The notes under the pieces are model-generated. The model saw nothing but the letters and a program-made list of their open reading frames with translations. It had not been told where the DNA came from and did not search any database. Both the position numbers and the translations under genes were made by a program. From contig NZ_CP117460.1 in assembly GCF_030687145.1 (NCBI RefSeq), positions 2,294,001-2,358,000 on the forward strand: a DNA stretch of 64,000 nucleotides. The letters are read 5' to 3'. Source of the stretch: Pseudomonas sp. FP1742 (GTDB lineage: Bacteria; Pseudomonadota; Gammaproteobacteria; Pseudomonadales; Pseudomonadaceae). Shown piece after piece: positions 8,046 to 18,464 of this stretch; position 1 is the stretch's first letter; every line of letters begins with the position of its first letter.

Positions 8046-9386
8046 TCAATACACCCAAACCTCAACCCGCCGATTTTTGATCCGCCCTTCATCCCCGCTG
8101 TTGGCCGCCACCGGCATCTCGGCGCCAAAACCACGAATCTCGCGAAACACCACGCCGCTTTTCACCAGTTCTCGCCGCACCGCCATGGCCCGCAGTTTCG
8201 ACAGCAGGTCGGCCCGCGTGGGGTCGCTCTTGGCATCGCCAAACCCTACCAACGTCACCTGCCGATTGGTTTTGTCGTGCTGCTTTATATAGTCGAGCAC
8301 CCGCGACAGGTCCTGGCGAGCCTTGTTGTCCAGCGTCGCGCTGCCTTCTTCGAAACGAAAATTCACCGTCAGCCGCTGGGCATGCCGACTGAGTGCCTGA
8401 TAACCCTCGGGCATCAGCGCATTCGGTGTGACGGCCATGGCCTGAACGGTCTGCGCGATAAAACCATTGGCCGCGACAATCGCCTGGCCTTTGCTGCTTT
8501 GGGCGAACTTGACCAAGGCCTCGGCCCAGGGATTTTTCCCGTTCGGCGGCAGGTAAAAGAACAGCCGACGGGACAGCGGGTAATCTTCCGTCGCGATCAG
8601 GCTATTGAGCGGCAACATGGCCTGGGAGTCTCCATCGACAATGGCCACGGCCTTGGCCTGGCGCACATAAGGCAAACCGATGAAGCCGATGGCTTGCGGG
8701 TCCAGACTGACCGCGTCGGACAGTTGTTCGCTGGACTCGAAGCGTTTCGCGTTGCCGCTCAGCATTTTCCCACGCGGGTTGAGGACGAGTTCCTTGAACG
8801 TGTCGTAGGTGCCCGATTGGTCATCCCGCGCATAGAGATGAATCGTCCCAGCGCTGCCGCCGAATTCTTCCCAGGTTTTCGCTTCGCCGCTGAAAATTCG
8901 CGCCAGTTGCTCGGTGTTGAGCTGCTTCAGCGGATTGTGCGGATGAAGGATGATGGCCAGCCCGTCGATGGCGATGACTTGCTCGGCAACCGGGCTTTTC
9001 AGGTCGCCCAGCGGTTCGAGATCCAGTCGTTCGCTGTCCTTGACCGGCCGTGACGAGGCCGCAAGATCGGCGGAGGCGATTTTCAGGGCTTTGAATCCGG
9101 TGCTGGAACCGTGGGCCGCGACTTCCACCTCGACTCGACGGCCCTGAGCGGTTTCTCCGACGATGCGTTGTTCGTTGGCCTTGTCCGGGGCTTCGCGGTG
9201 CACCTTGAGCAGGCCCTGTTCATGCATCAACCCCTCGACCAGCGCCGGTCCCAATGCCGCGCCAATGGTGTTGGAGCCCTGGATGCGCAGCACCGGGCCA
9301 CGTTCGGGTGTCGGCAGATCGCCGGCCGACACCGTCAACGGCAGCACGGCGCCGAGCAGCAGCAGGAACAACACGCGCAGGGTCAT
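8046..9386 (-). CDS. Phosphate-binding-protein-like / OmpA C-terminal fusion protein
   Basis: 446 aa. A signal peptide (residues 1-21, ending SAG) is followed by a PstS-like solute-binding domain (about 30-320) with IQGSNTIGAALGPAL, the conserved DGLAIILHPHNPLKQL and LARIFSGEAKTWEEF stretch, and ARDDQSGTYDTF, which resembles the phosphate loop. The C-terminal 110 residues are an OmpA-like peptidoglycan-binding domain (NFRFEEGSATLD, GFGDAKSD, GRIKNRRVEVWV). The architecture implies a periplasmic anion-binding module tethered to the cell wall. No ABC permease or ATPase genes adjoin it, so sensing or storage is as likely as transport; the ligand is inferred from homology only. It is convergent with the preceding gene across a REP pair. 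Confidence 0.8.
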   Translation of the reverse strand: MTLRVLFLLLLGAVLPLTVSAGDLPTPERGPVLRIQGSNTIGAALGPALVEGLMHEQGLLKVHREAPDKANEQRIVGETAQGRRVEVEVAAHGSSTGFKALKIASADLAASSRPVKDSERLDLEPLGDLKSPVAEQVIAIDGLAIILHPHNPLKQLNTEQLARIFSGEAKTWEEFGGSAGTIHLYARDDQSGTYDTFKELVLNPRGKMLSGNAKRFESSEQLSDAVSLDPQAIGFIGLPYVRQAKAVAIVDGDSQAMLPLNSLIATEDYPLSRRLFFYLPPNGKNPWAEALVKFAQSSKGQAIVAANGFIAQTVQAMAVTPNALMPEGYQALSRHAQRLTVNFRFEEGSATLDNKARQDLSRVLDYIKQHDKTNRQVTLVGFGDAKSDPTRADLLSKLRAMAVRRELVKSGVVFREIRGFGAEMPVAANSGDEGRIKNRRVEVWVY

Positions 9387-9461
9387 GCCGGCACCTTAAT
9401 AAGCCAAAGAAAGTGCCGGGAGAATAAGTCAGTAAGGTTTCTGAACGATGACAGTTTCCAA

Positions 9462-9553
9462 ATGTGGGAGCGGGCTTGCTCGCGAAGGCGGTGGATCATT
9501 CAACATTGACGTCGACTGACTTACCGCATTCGCGAGCAAGCCCGCTCCCACAT
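9462..9553. repeat. REPIN, GTGGGAGCGGGCTTGCTCGCGA family
   Basis: Inward-facing REP arms in the gap between the xthA stop and the start of the PstS-OmpA gene, both on the minus strand. Confidence 0.9.
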
Positions 9554-9557
9554 AGGA

Positions 9558-10370
9558 TCAGCTCAACTCAAGCCAGATCGGCGCATGATCGGAAGGTTTT
9601 TCCATCCCGCGCAGTTCGTAATCCACGCCCGCGTCCTTGACCCGCGGCAACAACCCGTTGGAGGCCATGATCAGGTCAATCCGCAGCCCACGCTTGGGCT
9701 CATCTTCAAAACCGCGGCTACGGTAGTCGAACCAGCTGAAACGGTCGGCAACGTCCGGGTTCAGGTGACGGAAACTGTCCACCAGACCCCAGTTCTTCAG
9801 GCGGGCCATCCATTCGCGTTCTTCGGGCAGGAAGCTGCATTTGCCGGTTTTCAGCCAGCGCTTCATGTTGTCCGGGCCAATGCCGATGTCGCAGTCTTCC
9901 GGGGAAATGTTCACATCGCCCATCACCACGATCGGCTGGTCGTTGCTGAACTGGCTTTCCAGCAACTGCTGCAAATCGCTGTAGAAACGTTCCTTGGCCG
10001 GGAATTTAGTCGGGTGATCGCGGCTTTCGCCCTGTGGGAAATAGCCGTTCATGATCGTGACCGGCACGCCATTGGCGTCGGCGAACGTGCCCCAGATGAA
10101 GCGCCGTTGAGCGTCTTCTTCGTCAGTGGCGAAACCTTTGTACAGCGCAATCGGCTCCTGGCGCGAGAGCAGGGCCACGCCGTAGTGACTCTTCTGCCCG
10201 TGGAAATACACGTGATAACCCAACGCCTGAACCTCGGCCAGAGGGAACTGGTCGTCGTGGACCTTGGTTTCCTGCAACCCGATCACGTCGGGCTGATGCT
10301 TTTCAATCAGCGCCGCCAGCTGATGCGGGCGAGCGCGCAGCCCGTTGATGTTGAAGGAGACGATCTTCAT
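9558..10370 (-). CDS. xthA: Exonuclease III (AP endonuclease)
   Basis: 270 aa Mg-dependent AP endonuclease/3' exonuclease of base excision repair. Seen: [11 protein letters not shown] at the N-terminus, LQETKVHD (catalytic Glu near 34), [22 protein letters not shown] (Asp/Asn pair near 150) and the C-terminal [10 protein letters not shown] (Asp-His). The start is the ATG of [10 protein letters not shown]; a longer frame adds 13 residues with no family support. Length matches E. coli ExoIII. The stop is 5 bases from the REPIN. Confidence 0.96.
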   Translation of the reverse strand: MKIVSFNINGLRARPHQLAALIEKHQPDVIGLQETKVHDDQFPLAEVQALGYHVYFHGQKSHYGVALLSRQEPIALYKGFATDEEDAQRRFIWGTFADANGVPVTIMNGYFPQGESRDHPTKFPAKERFYSDLQQLLESQFSNDQPIVVMGDVNISPEDCDIGIGPDNMKRWLKTGKCSFLPEEREWMARLKNWGLVDSFRHLNPDVADRFSWFDYRSRGFEDEPKRGLRIDLIMASNGLLPRVKDAGVDYELRGMEKPSDHAPIWLELS

Positions 10371-10613
10371 GGTCGGCAGTCCTGGCAAAAGTGCGATGCT
10401 AGCTGACATGTAGGAATGGGGCCAGCGTGGGGTGAGGGGATTCGTTGTGTCCTGTCAGAGATGTGTTGGCAGATCCGGCCTCTTCGCGGGCAAGCCCAGT
10501 CGATGAAGATGCTGGCTTGGTCTATACCTGTCTGGGGAACTGTGAAGCCACCTGAAGGTTCGTACCAAACAAGAGCGCAGCCATCCGAGCCGTGCCCAGG
10601 GAGATCCGCCGTT

Positions 10614-11264
10614 ATGCCCGAAACCTCGACCGCCATCGCCGATATCCACATGCTCGACAGCGGCTATTCCCGCGAAGCACGCTCTCTGTTGTACCAGGCG
10701 TACCGGCACGAGCCGACGTTCGGCTATCTGTTCGAAGCCGAACGCCCCGGTTATGAACAGCGGGTGCGGGCGACGGTGCGCGAATTGGTCAAACAACATT
10801 TTCTGCAGGATTTGCCGGCCATCGGGCTGCTGGTGAATGACCGCTTGATCGGCATCGCCCTGATCGCGCCACCGCAACGGCGCCTGGGCATCACCGAGAG
10901 CTGGGCCTGGCGCCTGCGGATGGTGCTCAGCACCGGGTTTCGCTGTACCCGGCGCTACCTCGACTACCACGCCGCCGTGATGGCCTGCGTGCCGTCCGAT
11001 TCGGTGCACATCCTGCCGTTGCTGGGAGTTCACCCGCAATTTCAGGGCAAGCACTTTGGCGAACAATTGCTGCAAGCGGTGCACAACTGGTGCGCGGTCG
11101 ATGAGCACTCCCAGGGTGTGATCCTCGACACCGGGAATCCTCGCTATCTGGAGTTCTATAAGCGTCAGGGCTACGAGGAAATCGGCGAAGTGGCCGTAGG
11201 GCCGATTCGTGAGCACGTGTTTTTCCACGCCAACCCGCAGGTGTTACAAACAGCAACAGCGTAA
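10614..11264 (+). CDS. GNAT-family N-acetyltransferase
   Basis: 216 aa. The C-terminal half carries the GNAT acetyl-CoA-binding motif LLGVHPQFQGKHFGEQLL (motif A, with QGKHFG in the pyrophosphate loop), then ILDTGNPRYLEFYKRQGYEE (motif B region). The ATG of MPETSTAIADI is preceded by AGGGAGA at the right distance; an upstream in-frame extension runs through non-coding sequence. The substrate is not evident. tamA begins 65 bases downstream on the same strand, so readthrough is possible, but a functional link is not implied. Confidence 0.85.
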   Translation: MPETSTAIADIHMLDSGYSREARSLLYQAYRHEPTFGYLFEAERPGYEQRVRATVRELVKQHFLQDLPAIGLLVNDRLIGIALIAPPQRRLGITESWAWRLRMVLSTGFRCTRRYLDYHAAVMACVPSDSVHILPLLGVHPQFQGKHFGEQLLQAVHNWCAVDEHSQGVILDTGNPRYLEFYKRQGYEEIGEVAVGPIREHVFFHANPQVLQTATA

Positions 11265-11329
11265 TCGCCGAACTTTTGGGACAAGTCCGGCTCTATCAGG
11301 CTCCCAAGCTCGTGATAGCATCCGCGTCT

Positions 11330-13057
11330 ATGAATGTTCCAGGAAGAATGACCAGCGGCCTGTTGATGCTGTTATCCAGCTGCGCGGCGCTGGCGCAAAG
11401 TGAATTGGATGTACGGATCAAACCGTCCAACGATGAACTGAAGGCCAATATAGAGGGCTATATCGGTAGCCTCGGCGATCGCGATGAAGAAGCCTTGCTG
11501 CGCTTCAGTCACGGCGCCGAAGAACAGGCGCGCAAGGCCGCCCAGGCCCTGGGGTATTACCAGCCGCAAATCGACAGCGACGTGAAGGGCGGCAAGACGC
11601 CGCGCCTGGTGCTGAACATCGATCCCGGCGAGCCGATCCATTTGCGTAACGTCACGATACGTGTCGACGGTCCTGCCGCCTCGCTCAAATCCTTTCGTGT
11701 GCCCAAAAGCGACCTGCTAATGCCAGGCGCGGTGCTTAATCATGGCCGTTACGAAGACGCCAAGCGGCTGATCCAGAACCAGGCCTCGCGTTTCGGCTTC
11801 TTCAGTGGGCGCTTCACTCGCCAGAAGCTGTTGGTGGACCCGCGCGCGGGCGTCGCCGACATCGAATTGATCTACGACAGCGGGCCGCGTTATGCGTTGG
11901 GCAAAGTCAGTTTTGAAGGCGACACGCCGTTCGACGAAGACCTGCTGCAACGCATGGTGCCGTTCAAGGCCGGTACACCCTATGACTCGGAACTGATCGC
12001 CGAACTCAATCAGGCGCTGCAATCGAGCGGCTATTTCGAAGGCGTGCGCGTCGACGCGGCGCCAACGGCCTCCAAGGACGACGTGATCCCGGTGGCGGTC
12101 AAACTCGACACCCGCAAGCCACGAACCATGGGGCTCGGCTTGGGTTTTTCCACCGACGTCGGCCCGCGAATCAAGGCCAACTGGACCCGGCACTGGGTCA
12201 ACCCGCAAGGCGACAGCTATGGCTGGGAAGCCGAACTGTCGGCACCGCGGCAGAACGTCGGGGTGTTTTACGACATTCCCCTGGACCCACCGCTGACCGA
12301 CAAACTGCGCTGGGCCGCTGGCTATCAATATGAAGATATCGCTGGCACCGACTCCCGCAGCAAGCTGCTGACCCTCGGCCCCGAATGGCACAGCAAGTTG
12401 CCCAGCGGCTGGCAGCGGGTGGTGTCGCTTAAATGGCAACGCGAGGAATACACACTCGGTGACGACTCGGGGCTCAGTACCTTGCTGATGCCCGGCGTGA
12501 GCTATTCGTACCTGAAAAGTGACAACCGCATCGATCCGCATAATGGCTATCGCCTGCAATTCGAAACCAAGGTCGCCAAGGAAGGATTGGGTTCGGACAC
12601 CAACCTGATCTACGGCACGGCACTGGTCAAAGGCCTGACCACGGTCTTCGACAAGCACCGCTTCCTCGGTCGGGTGCAGGTCGGCGGCAGCGCCACCAAC
12701 GGTTACAAATCGGTGCCGCCATCCTTACGCTTCTTCGCCGGTGGCGATCAGAGCGTGCGCGGTTATGACTACCAGAGCCTGTCCCCGGAGAACTCCGATG
12801 GCGACCGTATCGGTGGTCGCTACATGGTGGCCGGCAGCGTCGAGTATCAATACTCCATCGCCGAAAAGTGGCGGGTCGCAACCTTCATCGACCAGGGCAA
12901 CTCCTTCAACACCCTCGAACTGCCGAACCTGAAGACCGGCGTCGGTATTGGCGTGCGCTGGGTTTCGCCGGTAGGGCCGATTCGCCTCGACCTGGCCCAC
13001 GCGATGGACGACGACGGCGGCATTCGACTGCACTTTTCCATGGGGCCTGAGCTGTGA
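11330..13057 (+). CDS. tamA: Translocation and assembly module outer-membrane protein TamA
   Basis: 575 aa Omp85-family protein. A signal peptide ends at LAQ (about residue 22), followed by POTRA domains (about 25-260) and a 16-strand barrel. The barrel contains the diagnostic VRGY motif in FFAGGDQSVRGYDYQS (near residue 470) and ends VSPVGPIRLDLAHAMDD with a C-terminal barrel strand. It cooperates with TamB across the periplasm in envelope lipid or outer-membrane protein homeostasis. The ATG of MNVPGRMTSG is preferred because it gives a clean signal peptide. The gene overlaps tamB by 4 bases, indicating translational coupling. Confidence 0.93.
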   Translation: MNVPGRMTSGLLMLLSSCAALAQSELDVRIKPSNDELKANIEGYIGSLGDRDEEALLRFSHGAEEQARKAAQALGYYQPQIDSDVKGGKTPRLVLNIDPGEPIHLRNVTIRVDGPAASLKSFRVPKSDLLMPGAVLNHGRYEDAKRLIQNQASRFGFFSGRFTRQKLLVDPRAGVADIELIYDSGPRYALGKVSFEGDTPFDEDLLQRMVPFKAGTPYDSELIAELNQALQSSGYFEGVRVDAAPTASKDDVIPVAVKLDTRKPRTMGLGLGFSTDVGPRIKANWTRHWVNPQGDSYGWEAELSAPRQNVGVFYDIPLDPPLTDKLRWAAGYQYEDIAGTDSRSKLLTLGPEWHSKLPSGWQRVVSLKWQREEYTLGDDSGLSTLLMPGVSYSYLKSDNRIDPHNGYRLQFETKVAKEGLGSDTNLIYGTALVKGLTTVFDKHRFLGRVQVGGSATNGYKSVPPSLRFFAGGDQSVRGYDYQSLSPENSDGDRIGGRYMVAGSVEYQYSIAEKWRVATFIDQGNSFNTLELPNLKTGVGIGVRWVSPVGPIRLDLAHAMDDDGGIRLHFSMGPEL

Positions 13058-16000
13058 AGCGTGGTTTGAAAATAACGCTGCTGGCGATCCCGGCGCTGCT
13101 GATGCTGGTCGTGCTGGCCTTGATCATCGTGCTGGGTACGGCGACGGGCAGTCGTTGGGCACTCGGGTTTGTGCCGGGTTTGACCGTGGAGAATTTCCAG
13201 GGCCGTTTGGGTGGACAGTGGAGCGCCGATCATCTGCTGTGGCAGCAGGACAACAGCCGGGTTGAGCTGAACCAGGTGATTTTCGCCTGGTCGCCACTGT
13301 GCCTGACGCGCATGACGCTGTGCATCGAGCAATTGCAGGCCGAGCAGGTCAGCCTGCAATTTCCGCCAGGCGCAGAAGAGCAAAGCAGCGGGCCGATCAG
13401 TCTCCCGGATTTGAAATTGCCGCTGGCCATCGAGTTGGGTGACATCAAGGTCGGCCGTTTGCTGTTCAATGGCAGCGAAGAACTCAAAGGCCTGCAACTG
13501 GCGGCGCACTGGACCGAACAGGGTTTGCAGATCGACTCGGTGCACTTGCAGCGTGATGAGCTGAGCCTGAACCTGTCCGGCCTGTTGCAACCGAGCGGCA
13601 ACTGGCCGCTGACCGCCGAAGGCAAGCTGACCTTGCCGGCGCCGGGCACCGAACCCTGGGCACTGGCTTTGAAGGTCGACGGCGATCTGCTGAAAACCTT
13701 GAACCTGAAAGCCGACAGCAGCGGTTACCTGAACGGGCAGTTGACTGGCGAATTGCAGCCACTGGTGGAAAATCTGCCGGCAAAAGTGCGCATCACCGCT
13801 GACGGCTTCAAGGCCAGCGCCGAGCTGCCGGACACCCTGCAACTCAATCAACTGGAACTCACCGGCGACGGCGACCTGAAAAACGGCTACCAGTTGCTCG
13901 GCAAAGCCACGTTGCCCGCAGAGCTTGGCCCGGTCGCGTTGTTGCTGCAAGGCAAGGTCGACGCCAAGGGCGCGCAAATCGCGGGTCTCGACCTGACCGC
14001 CAATGACAAACAAAGCCTCAAGCTCACCGGGCAACTGGACTGGAGCAAAGGCTTCAGTGCCGAAGCGAAAATCGACTGGCTGGATTTCCCCTGGCACCGT
14101 CTCTATCCGCTGATTGACGAGCCGCAAGTGGCGCTGCGCAGCTTCAACGGTGAAGTCTCCTACACCGACGGCAACTACATCGGTAACTTCAAGGCCGCAC
14201 TGGATGGCCCGGCCGGGGCGTTCAGCCTGAACAGCCCGTTCAGCGGTGACCTGAGCCAAATCCATCTGCCGCAATTCAAGCTCGAAGCCGGGCAGGGCAA
14301 GGCCGAAGGGCACCTGAACCTGCAGTTTGCCGACGGCATCGCCTGGGATACCGCGCTGGACCTCTCGGCGATCAACCCGGCGTACTGGCTCGCGGAGTTG
14401 CCGGGTACCTTGGCGGGTCCGTTACGCAGCAAAGGCGAGATGAAGAATGAAAGGCTCAGCCTGACCGCCGACCTGGACCTGAAAGGCAAACTGCGCGGGC
14501 AGCCGGCGGTGTTGCAAGCCAAGGCTGATGGCGGCGGCGAGCAATGGAACCTCAGCGCGTTGCAGATTCGCCTGGGTGACAACAGCATCAATGGTCAAGG
14601 CAGCCTGCAACAGAAACTCGCCGGCCAGATCGACATCAAAATGCCGCGCCTGGCCCAACTCTGGCCGCAACTGCGCGGCCAGCTCAATGGTCGGGTCAAT
14701 GTCGCCGGCACGCTCAAGGCACCGCAAGGCAAGCTCGCCCTGCAAGGCACGCAACTGGTTTTCGAAGACAACCGCCTGCAAAGCCTCAATCTGGATGCCA
14801 CCCTCGACAGTGCCCAACGGGCGAAGATCGACCTCAAGGGCAGTGGCATCCAGACCGGCGACACGTCACTGGGCACCTTGACCGCCAGCGGCCAGGGCGA
14901 CATCAAAAACCAGAAGCTGACCCTCGACCTGCAAGGACCGAAACTGAAACTGGCGCTCGGTCTCGATGGCGCGTTGGATAAAGGTAACTGGCGCGGGCGT
15001 CTGGTCAGTGGCGATATCCAGGCCGGTGGTCAGGACTGGAAGCTGCAAAACCCGGCCAGACTCGAACGGCTGGCGGACGGCAAAATCAACTTCGGTGCCC
15101 ATTGCTGGATGTCCGGCCCGGCTAGCCTGTGTGGCGAAGACCAGCGCTTGATGCCGGAGCCAAAGCTGCGTTACCACCTCAAGCAGTTCCCGATCGACAG
15201 CCTGGCGCAATGGCTGCCGAAGGATTTTGCCTGGCAGGGCCGGCTCAACGCCGACCTGCAACTGGACTTGCCGGCCAGCGGCCCCAACGGCGTGGTCAGC
15301 ATCGACGCCAGCGGCGGCACTCTGCGCATGAAGGAAAAGGATCAGTGGCTGGACTTCCCGTACCAGACCCTCAAGCTCACCAGCAAACTCACGCCAAAAC
15401 GCATCGACACCGACCTCAGCTTCGTCGGTGGCAAGCTTGGTGAGCTGATGCTGCAGGCGCAGATCAACCCGTTGCCGAAGAACAAACCGCTGACCGGCTC
15501 ATTCCGCCTCAATGGCCTGGATTTGTCGGTGGCGCGGCCGTTTGTGCCGATGGTCGAGAAACTCACCGGGCATTTGAACGGCAGCGGCACGCTGTCTGGC
15601 GGATTGCTGGCGCCGCTGGTCAACGGCAACCTTGAGCTGCGCGACGGTGAAATCTCCGGGCCGGAACTGCCGATGGCGCTCCAGGCCCTGCAACTTCAAG
15701 CGGTGATTGCCGGCGAAACCGTACAGCTGAACGGCGGCTGGAAAAGCGGCAAGGCCGGGCAGGGCAGCCTCAATGGCAACATCGCCTGGGGCCAGGCACT
15801 GGTCGTGGATCTGGCGCTCAAGGGCTCGCAGTTGCCGGTCACCGTCGAACCCTACGCCGCGCTGGAAGTCGCGCCGGACCTGAAAATCTCCATGAAGGAC
15901 GACAAACTCGCAATCGTCGGCAAAGTGCTGGTGCCCAAGGGCGAAATCACCGTGCGTGAGCTGCCGCCGTCGACGGTCAAGGTCTCCGATGACACGGTGA

Positions 16001-16728
16001 TCGTCGGTCAGCAGACCGAAGAGGGCAAGCCGCCGATGGCCATGGCGATGGACATCGATGTGGTGGTCGGGGAAGACAAACTCAGCTTCGCCGGGTTTGG
16101 CCTGACCGCCAACCTGCAAGGTCATGTGCACATCGGCGACAACATGGACACACGCGGCGAGCTCTGGCTCAACGACGGGCGTTATCGCGCCTACGGCCAG
16201 CGGCTGACGGTGCGTCGGGCCCGATTGCTGTTTGCCGGTCCCATCGATCAGCCGTACCTGGACATCGAAGCGATTCGCCAGACCGACGACATCATCGCCG
16301 GCATTCGCCTCAGCGGTAGCGCGGAGCAGCCCACCACGCAGATTTTCTCCGAACCGGCCATGAGCCAGGAACAGGCCTTGTCCTATCTGGTGCTGGGGCG
16401 TCCGCTGAGCAGCAACGGTGAAGACAACAACATGCTGGCCCAGGCGGCGCTTGGGCTGGGCCTGATGGGCAGTTCCGGCGTGACCAGCGGCCTGGCCAAG
16501 AATCTGGGGATTCAGGACTTCCAGCTCGATACCGAGGGCAGCGGCAACACCACCAGCGTCGTGGCCAGTGGCAACCTCTCGGAAAAACTCAGCCTGCGCT
16601 ATGGCGTCGGCGTGTTCGAGCCAGCCAACACGATTGCCTTGCGCTACAAGCTGAGCAAAAAGGTCTACCTCGAAGCCGCCAGCGGCGTGGCCAGTTCGCT
16701 GGACATCTTCTACAAGCGGGATTTCTAA
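13054..16728 (+). CDS. tamB: Translocation and assembly module inner-membrane protein TamB
   Basis: 1224 aa AsmA/VPS13-like bridge protein. A single N-terminal anchor (about residues 7-30, rich in L/I/V) is followed by a very long repetitive beta-rich region typical of lipid-transfer grooves. The C-terminal DUF490 domain contains GELWLNDGRYRAYGQRLTVR, LLFAGPIDQPYLDIEA and LRYGVGVFEPANTIALRYKL. The start is a GTG that overlaps the tamA stop. Length is within the usual TamB range. Partner of TamA, as shown by the overlap. Confidence 0.93.
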   Translation: MKRGLKITLLAIPALLMLVVLALIIVLGTATGSRWALGFVPGLTVENFQGRLGGQWSADHLLWQQDNSRVELNQVIFAWSPLCLTRMTLCIEQLQAEQVSLQFPPGAEEQSSGPISLPDLKLPLAIELGDIKVGRLLFNGSEELKGLQLAAHWTEQGLQIDSVHLQRDELSLNLSGLLQPSGNWPLTAEGKLTLPAPGTEPWALALKVDGDLLKTLNLKADSSGYLNGQLTGELQPLVENLPAKVRITADGFKASAELPDTLQLNQLELTGDGDLKNGYQLLGKATLPAELGPVALLLQGKVDAKGAQIAGLDLTANDKQSLKLTGQLDWSKGFSAEAKIDWLDFPWHRLYPLIDEPQVALRSFNGEVSYTDGNYIGNFKAALDGPAGAFSLNSPFSGDLSQIHLPQFKLEAGQGKAEGHLNLQFADGIAWDTALDLSAINPAYWLAELPGTLAGPLRSKGEMKNERLSLTADLDLKGKLRGQPAVLQAKADGGGEQWNLSALQIRLGDNSINGQGSLQQKLAGQIDIKMPRLAQLWPQLRGQLNGRVNVAGTLKAPQGKLALQGTQLVFEDNRLQSLNLDATLDSAQRAKIDLKGSGIQTGDTSLGTLTASGQGDIKNQKLTLDLQGPKLKLALGLDGALDKGNWRGRLVSGDIQAGGQDWKLQNPARLERLADGKINFGAHCWMSGPASLCGEDQRLMPEPKLRYHLKQFPIDSLAQWLPKDFAWQGRLNADLQLDLPASGPNGVVSIDASGGTLRMKEKDQWLDFPYQTLKLTSKLTPKRIDTDLSFVGGKLGELMLQAQINPLPKNKPLTGSFRLNGLDLSVARPFVPMVEKLTGHLNGSGTLSGGLLAPLVNGNLELRDGEISGPELPMALQALQLQAVIAGETVQLNGGWKSGKAGQGSLNGNIAWGQALVVDLALKGSQLPVTVEPYAALEVAPDLKISMKDDKLAIVGKVLVPKGEITVRELPPSTVKVSDDTVIVGQQTEEGKPPMAMAMDIDVVVGEDKLSFAGFGLTANLQGHVHIGDNMDTRGELWLNDGRYRAYGQRLTVRRARLLFAGPIDQPYLDIEAIRQTDDIIAGIRLSGSAEQPTTQIFSEPAMSQEQALSYLVLGRPLSSNGEDNNMLAQAALGLGLMGSSGVTSGLAKNLGIQDFQLDTEGSGNTTSVVASGNLSEKLSLRYGVGVFEPANTIALRYKLSKKVYLEAASGVASSLDIFYKRDF

Positions 16729-16776
16729 CGCCTCGATCCTTTCAGATAGACCGGGTCGCTCCCGTCGTAAGCAGGT

Positions 16777-16819
16777 CCGCCCCACACGGTCCGGTGTGGT
16801 CCTTGCGGGAGTGGGGCGG
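16777..16819. terminator. Stem-loop between tamB and the broken chemoreceptor gene
   Basis: Arms CCGCCCCAC (16777-16785) and GTGGGGCGG (16811-16819) pair perfectly across a 25-base loop, between the convergent tamB and chemoreceptor genes. No T-tract follows, so it is a candidate transcript-end hairpin only. Confidence 0.4.
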
Positions 16820-16825
16820 CGGCGC

Positions 16826-18464
16826 TCAGAGTTTGAACTGGGCGACCAAGGTGCTGAACGAACCGGCCAGGCGAGACAGCTCCTGGCTAGCGGCCGCCGT
16901 CTGATTGGCCCCCGCGGTACTCTGGGTCGACAGGTCTTGGATGTTCGTCAGGTTACGGTCCACTTCCCGTGCGACCTGGGCCTGCTCTTCGGAGGCGGAG
17001 GCAATCACCAGATTGCGTTCGTTGATGATCGAAACGCCGTCCGTAATCTTCTGCAACGCCGAACCGGCGTCCTGCGCCAGGTCCTGGGTTTGAGTGGCCA
17101 GTGCCAGGCTCTTGCCCATGGCGTTCACGGCCCCGTCGGCCCCGCGTTGCACAGTGCTGATCATGCCTTCGATTTCCACGGTGGAGGCCTGGGTGCGATG
17201 GGCCAGGCACGAACTTCGTCGGCCACCACGGCAAAACCACGACCTTGCTCTCCCGCACGGGCCGCTTCGATAGCGGCATTCAAGGCCAGCAGATTGGTCT
17301 GTTCGGCAATGCTGCGAATCACGTCCAGCACCTTGCTGATCTCCCGGACATTGCCGGCCAGTTCGGTCACTGCCTGGTTGGAATCGGTGATTTCGGCCAC
17401 CATGTGGGTGATGCCTGTCACGGTCTGTTTGACTTGTGACTGACCGTTAATGGCGTCGCTACTGGCGCTGCTTGAGGCTTGTGAAGTAGTGACGGCGTTA
17501 CGTGCTACTTCTTCAACCGCAGCGGTCATCTCGTTGACCGCCGTGGCAGCCTGCTGGATTTCATCATTCTGACGGGTTAACCCGCGTGTGCTTTCTTCGG
17601 TCACAGCTGACAGTTCTTCGGCGGCTGAGGCCAGTTGATCCGATGCGTTGGCGATTTGTGTGAGGGTACGCTTCAGGCCCCCTTGCATCGCAGAAATGGC
17701 ATTGAGCAACTGGCCTGCTTCGTCGTGGCTGTTGCCGCTGATGGCTCGGGTGAGGTCCCCACCTGCAATCTCCTGTGCGTAAGACACGGCCAGCGCCAAT
17801 GGACGTGTGATCATGCGGGTGATGAAGACGCCAAGGGCGATTGCCAGGACGAACGCAATGATGATCCCGGTCGTCAACGACAGTATGGCGGTGCGGTGCA
17901 ACGCTTCCGCCTCAGCAGCGCCTTCGCCTATCTGTCGGTTGTTGGAATCAACCATCACCCGTATCAGGCTTCGCGCTTCACGGAACGCGATGTTATTGGT
18001 GCCGTTGAGGATGACGGCGGCCTGGTCCAGATTTTTGGCGTCTATCAGTCGACAATCTTTTGTGATGTGCTGATGTAGGTCGGCCAGACCAGGTCCAGTT
18101 TGTCACCCGCCGCGCGCTCATCGTCCTGCAGTGGCGTCGCACGGTAGCTGGCGTAGGCATTTTTTGCAGTGTTCAAATCAGTCACCAGCGCTTCGTGCAG
18201 GCGGTGATTTTCGCTGTCCGGTAACACGCCTCTTTGCCCATCAAGCAGACGATACATCCCACGGTTGTGCGCGGTGAGGCTGCTCAGGGTTTCCCCGATT
18301 TTGCCCACTGACACGAGGTTGTCAGAAAAGGTCAACGCCAGCGCCGTGGACAACCGATTAATGCTCAGGATGCTACCGGCGCCTGCGAGTAGAGTAATCA
18401 AGGCGCAGAAAACAAACGCTGTCAGCAGTTTGGTCGAGAATTTAGAGCGGCTCAGGATGTTCAT
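16826..18464 (-). pseudogene. Methyl-accepting chemotaxis protein, two frameshifts
   Basis: The three pieces together encode one chemoreceptor of about 546 aa. Piece 1 (18464-18045): N-terminal TM helix and the start of a four-helix-bundle sensor, ending [11 protein letters not shown] then stop. Piece 2 (from about 18046 down to 17161, different frame) continues LIDAKNLDQ, then the rest of the sensor, a second TM helix, a HAMP domain ([20 protein letters not shown]) and most of the signalling hairpin, including [20 protein letters not shown]. Piece 3 (to 16826) continues [10 protein letters not shown] after EVRA and completes the cytoplasmic bundle. Each junction is repaired by adding one base, near 18047-18052 and near 17205. 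Either a recent pseudogene or sequence error; otherwise the domain order is intact. Confidence 0.85.
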
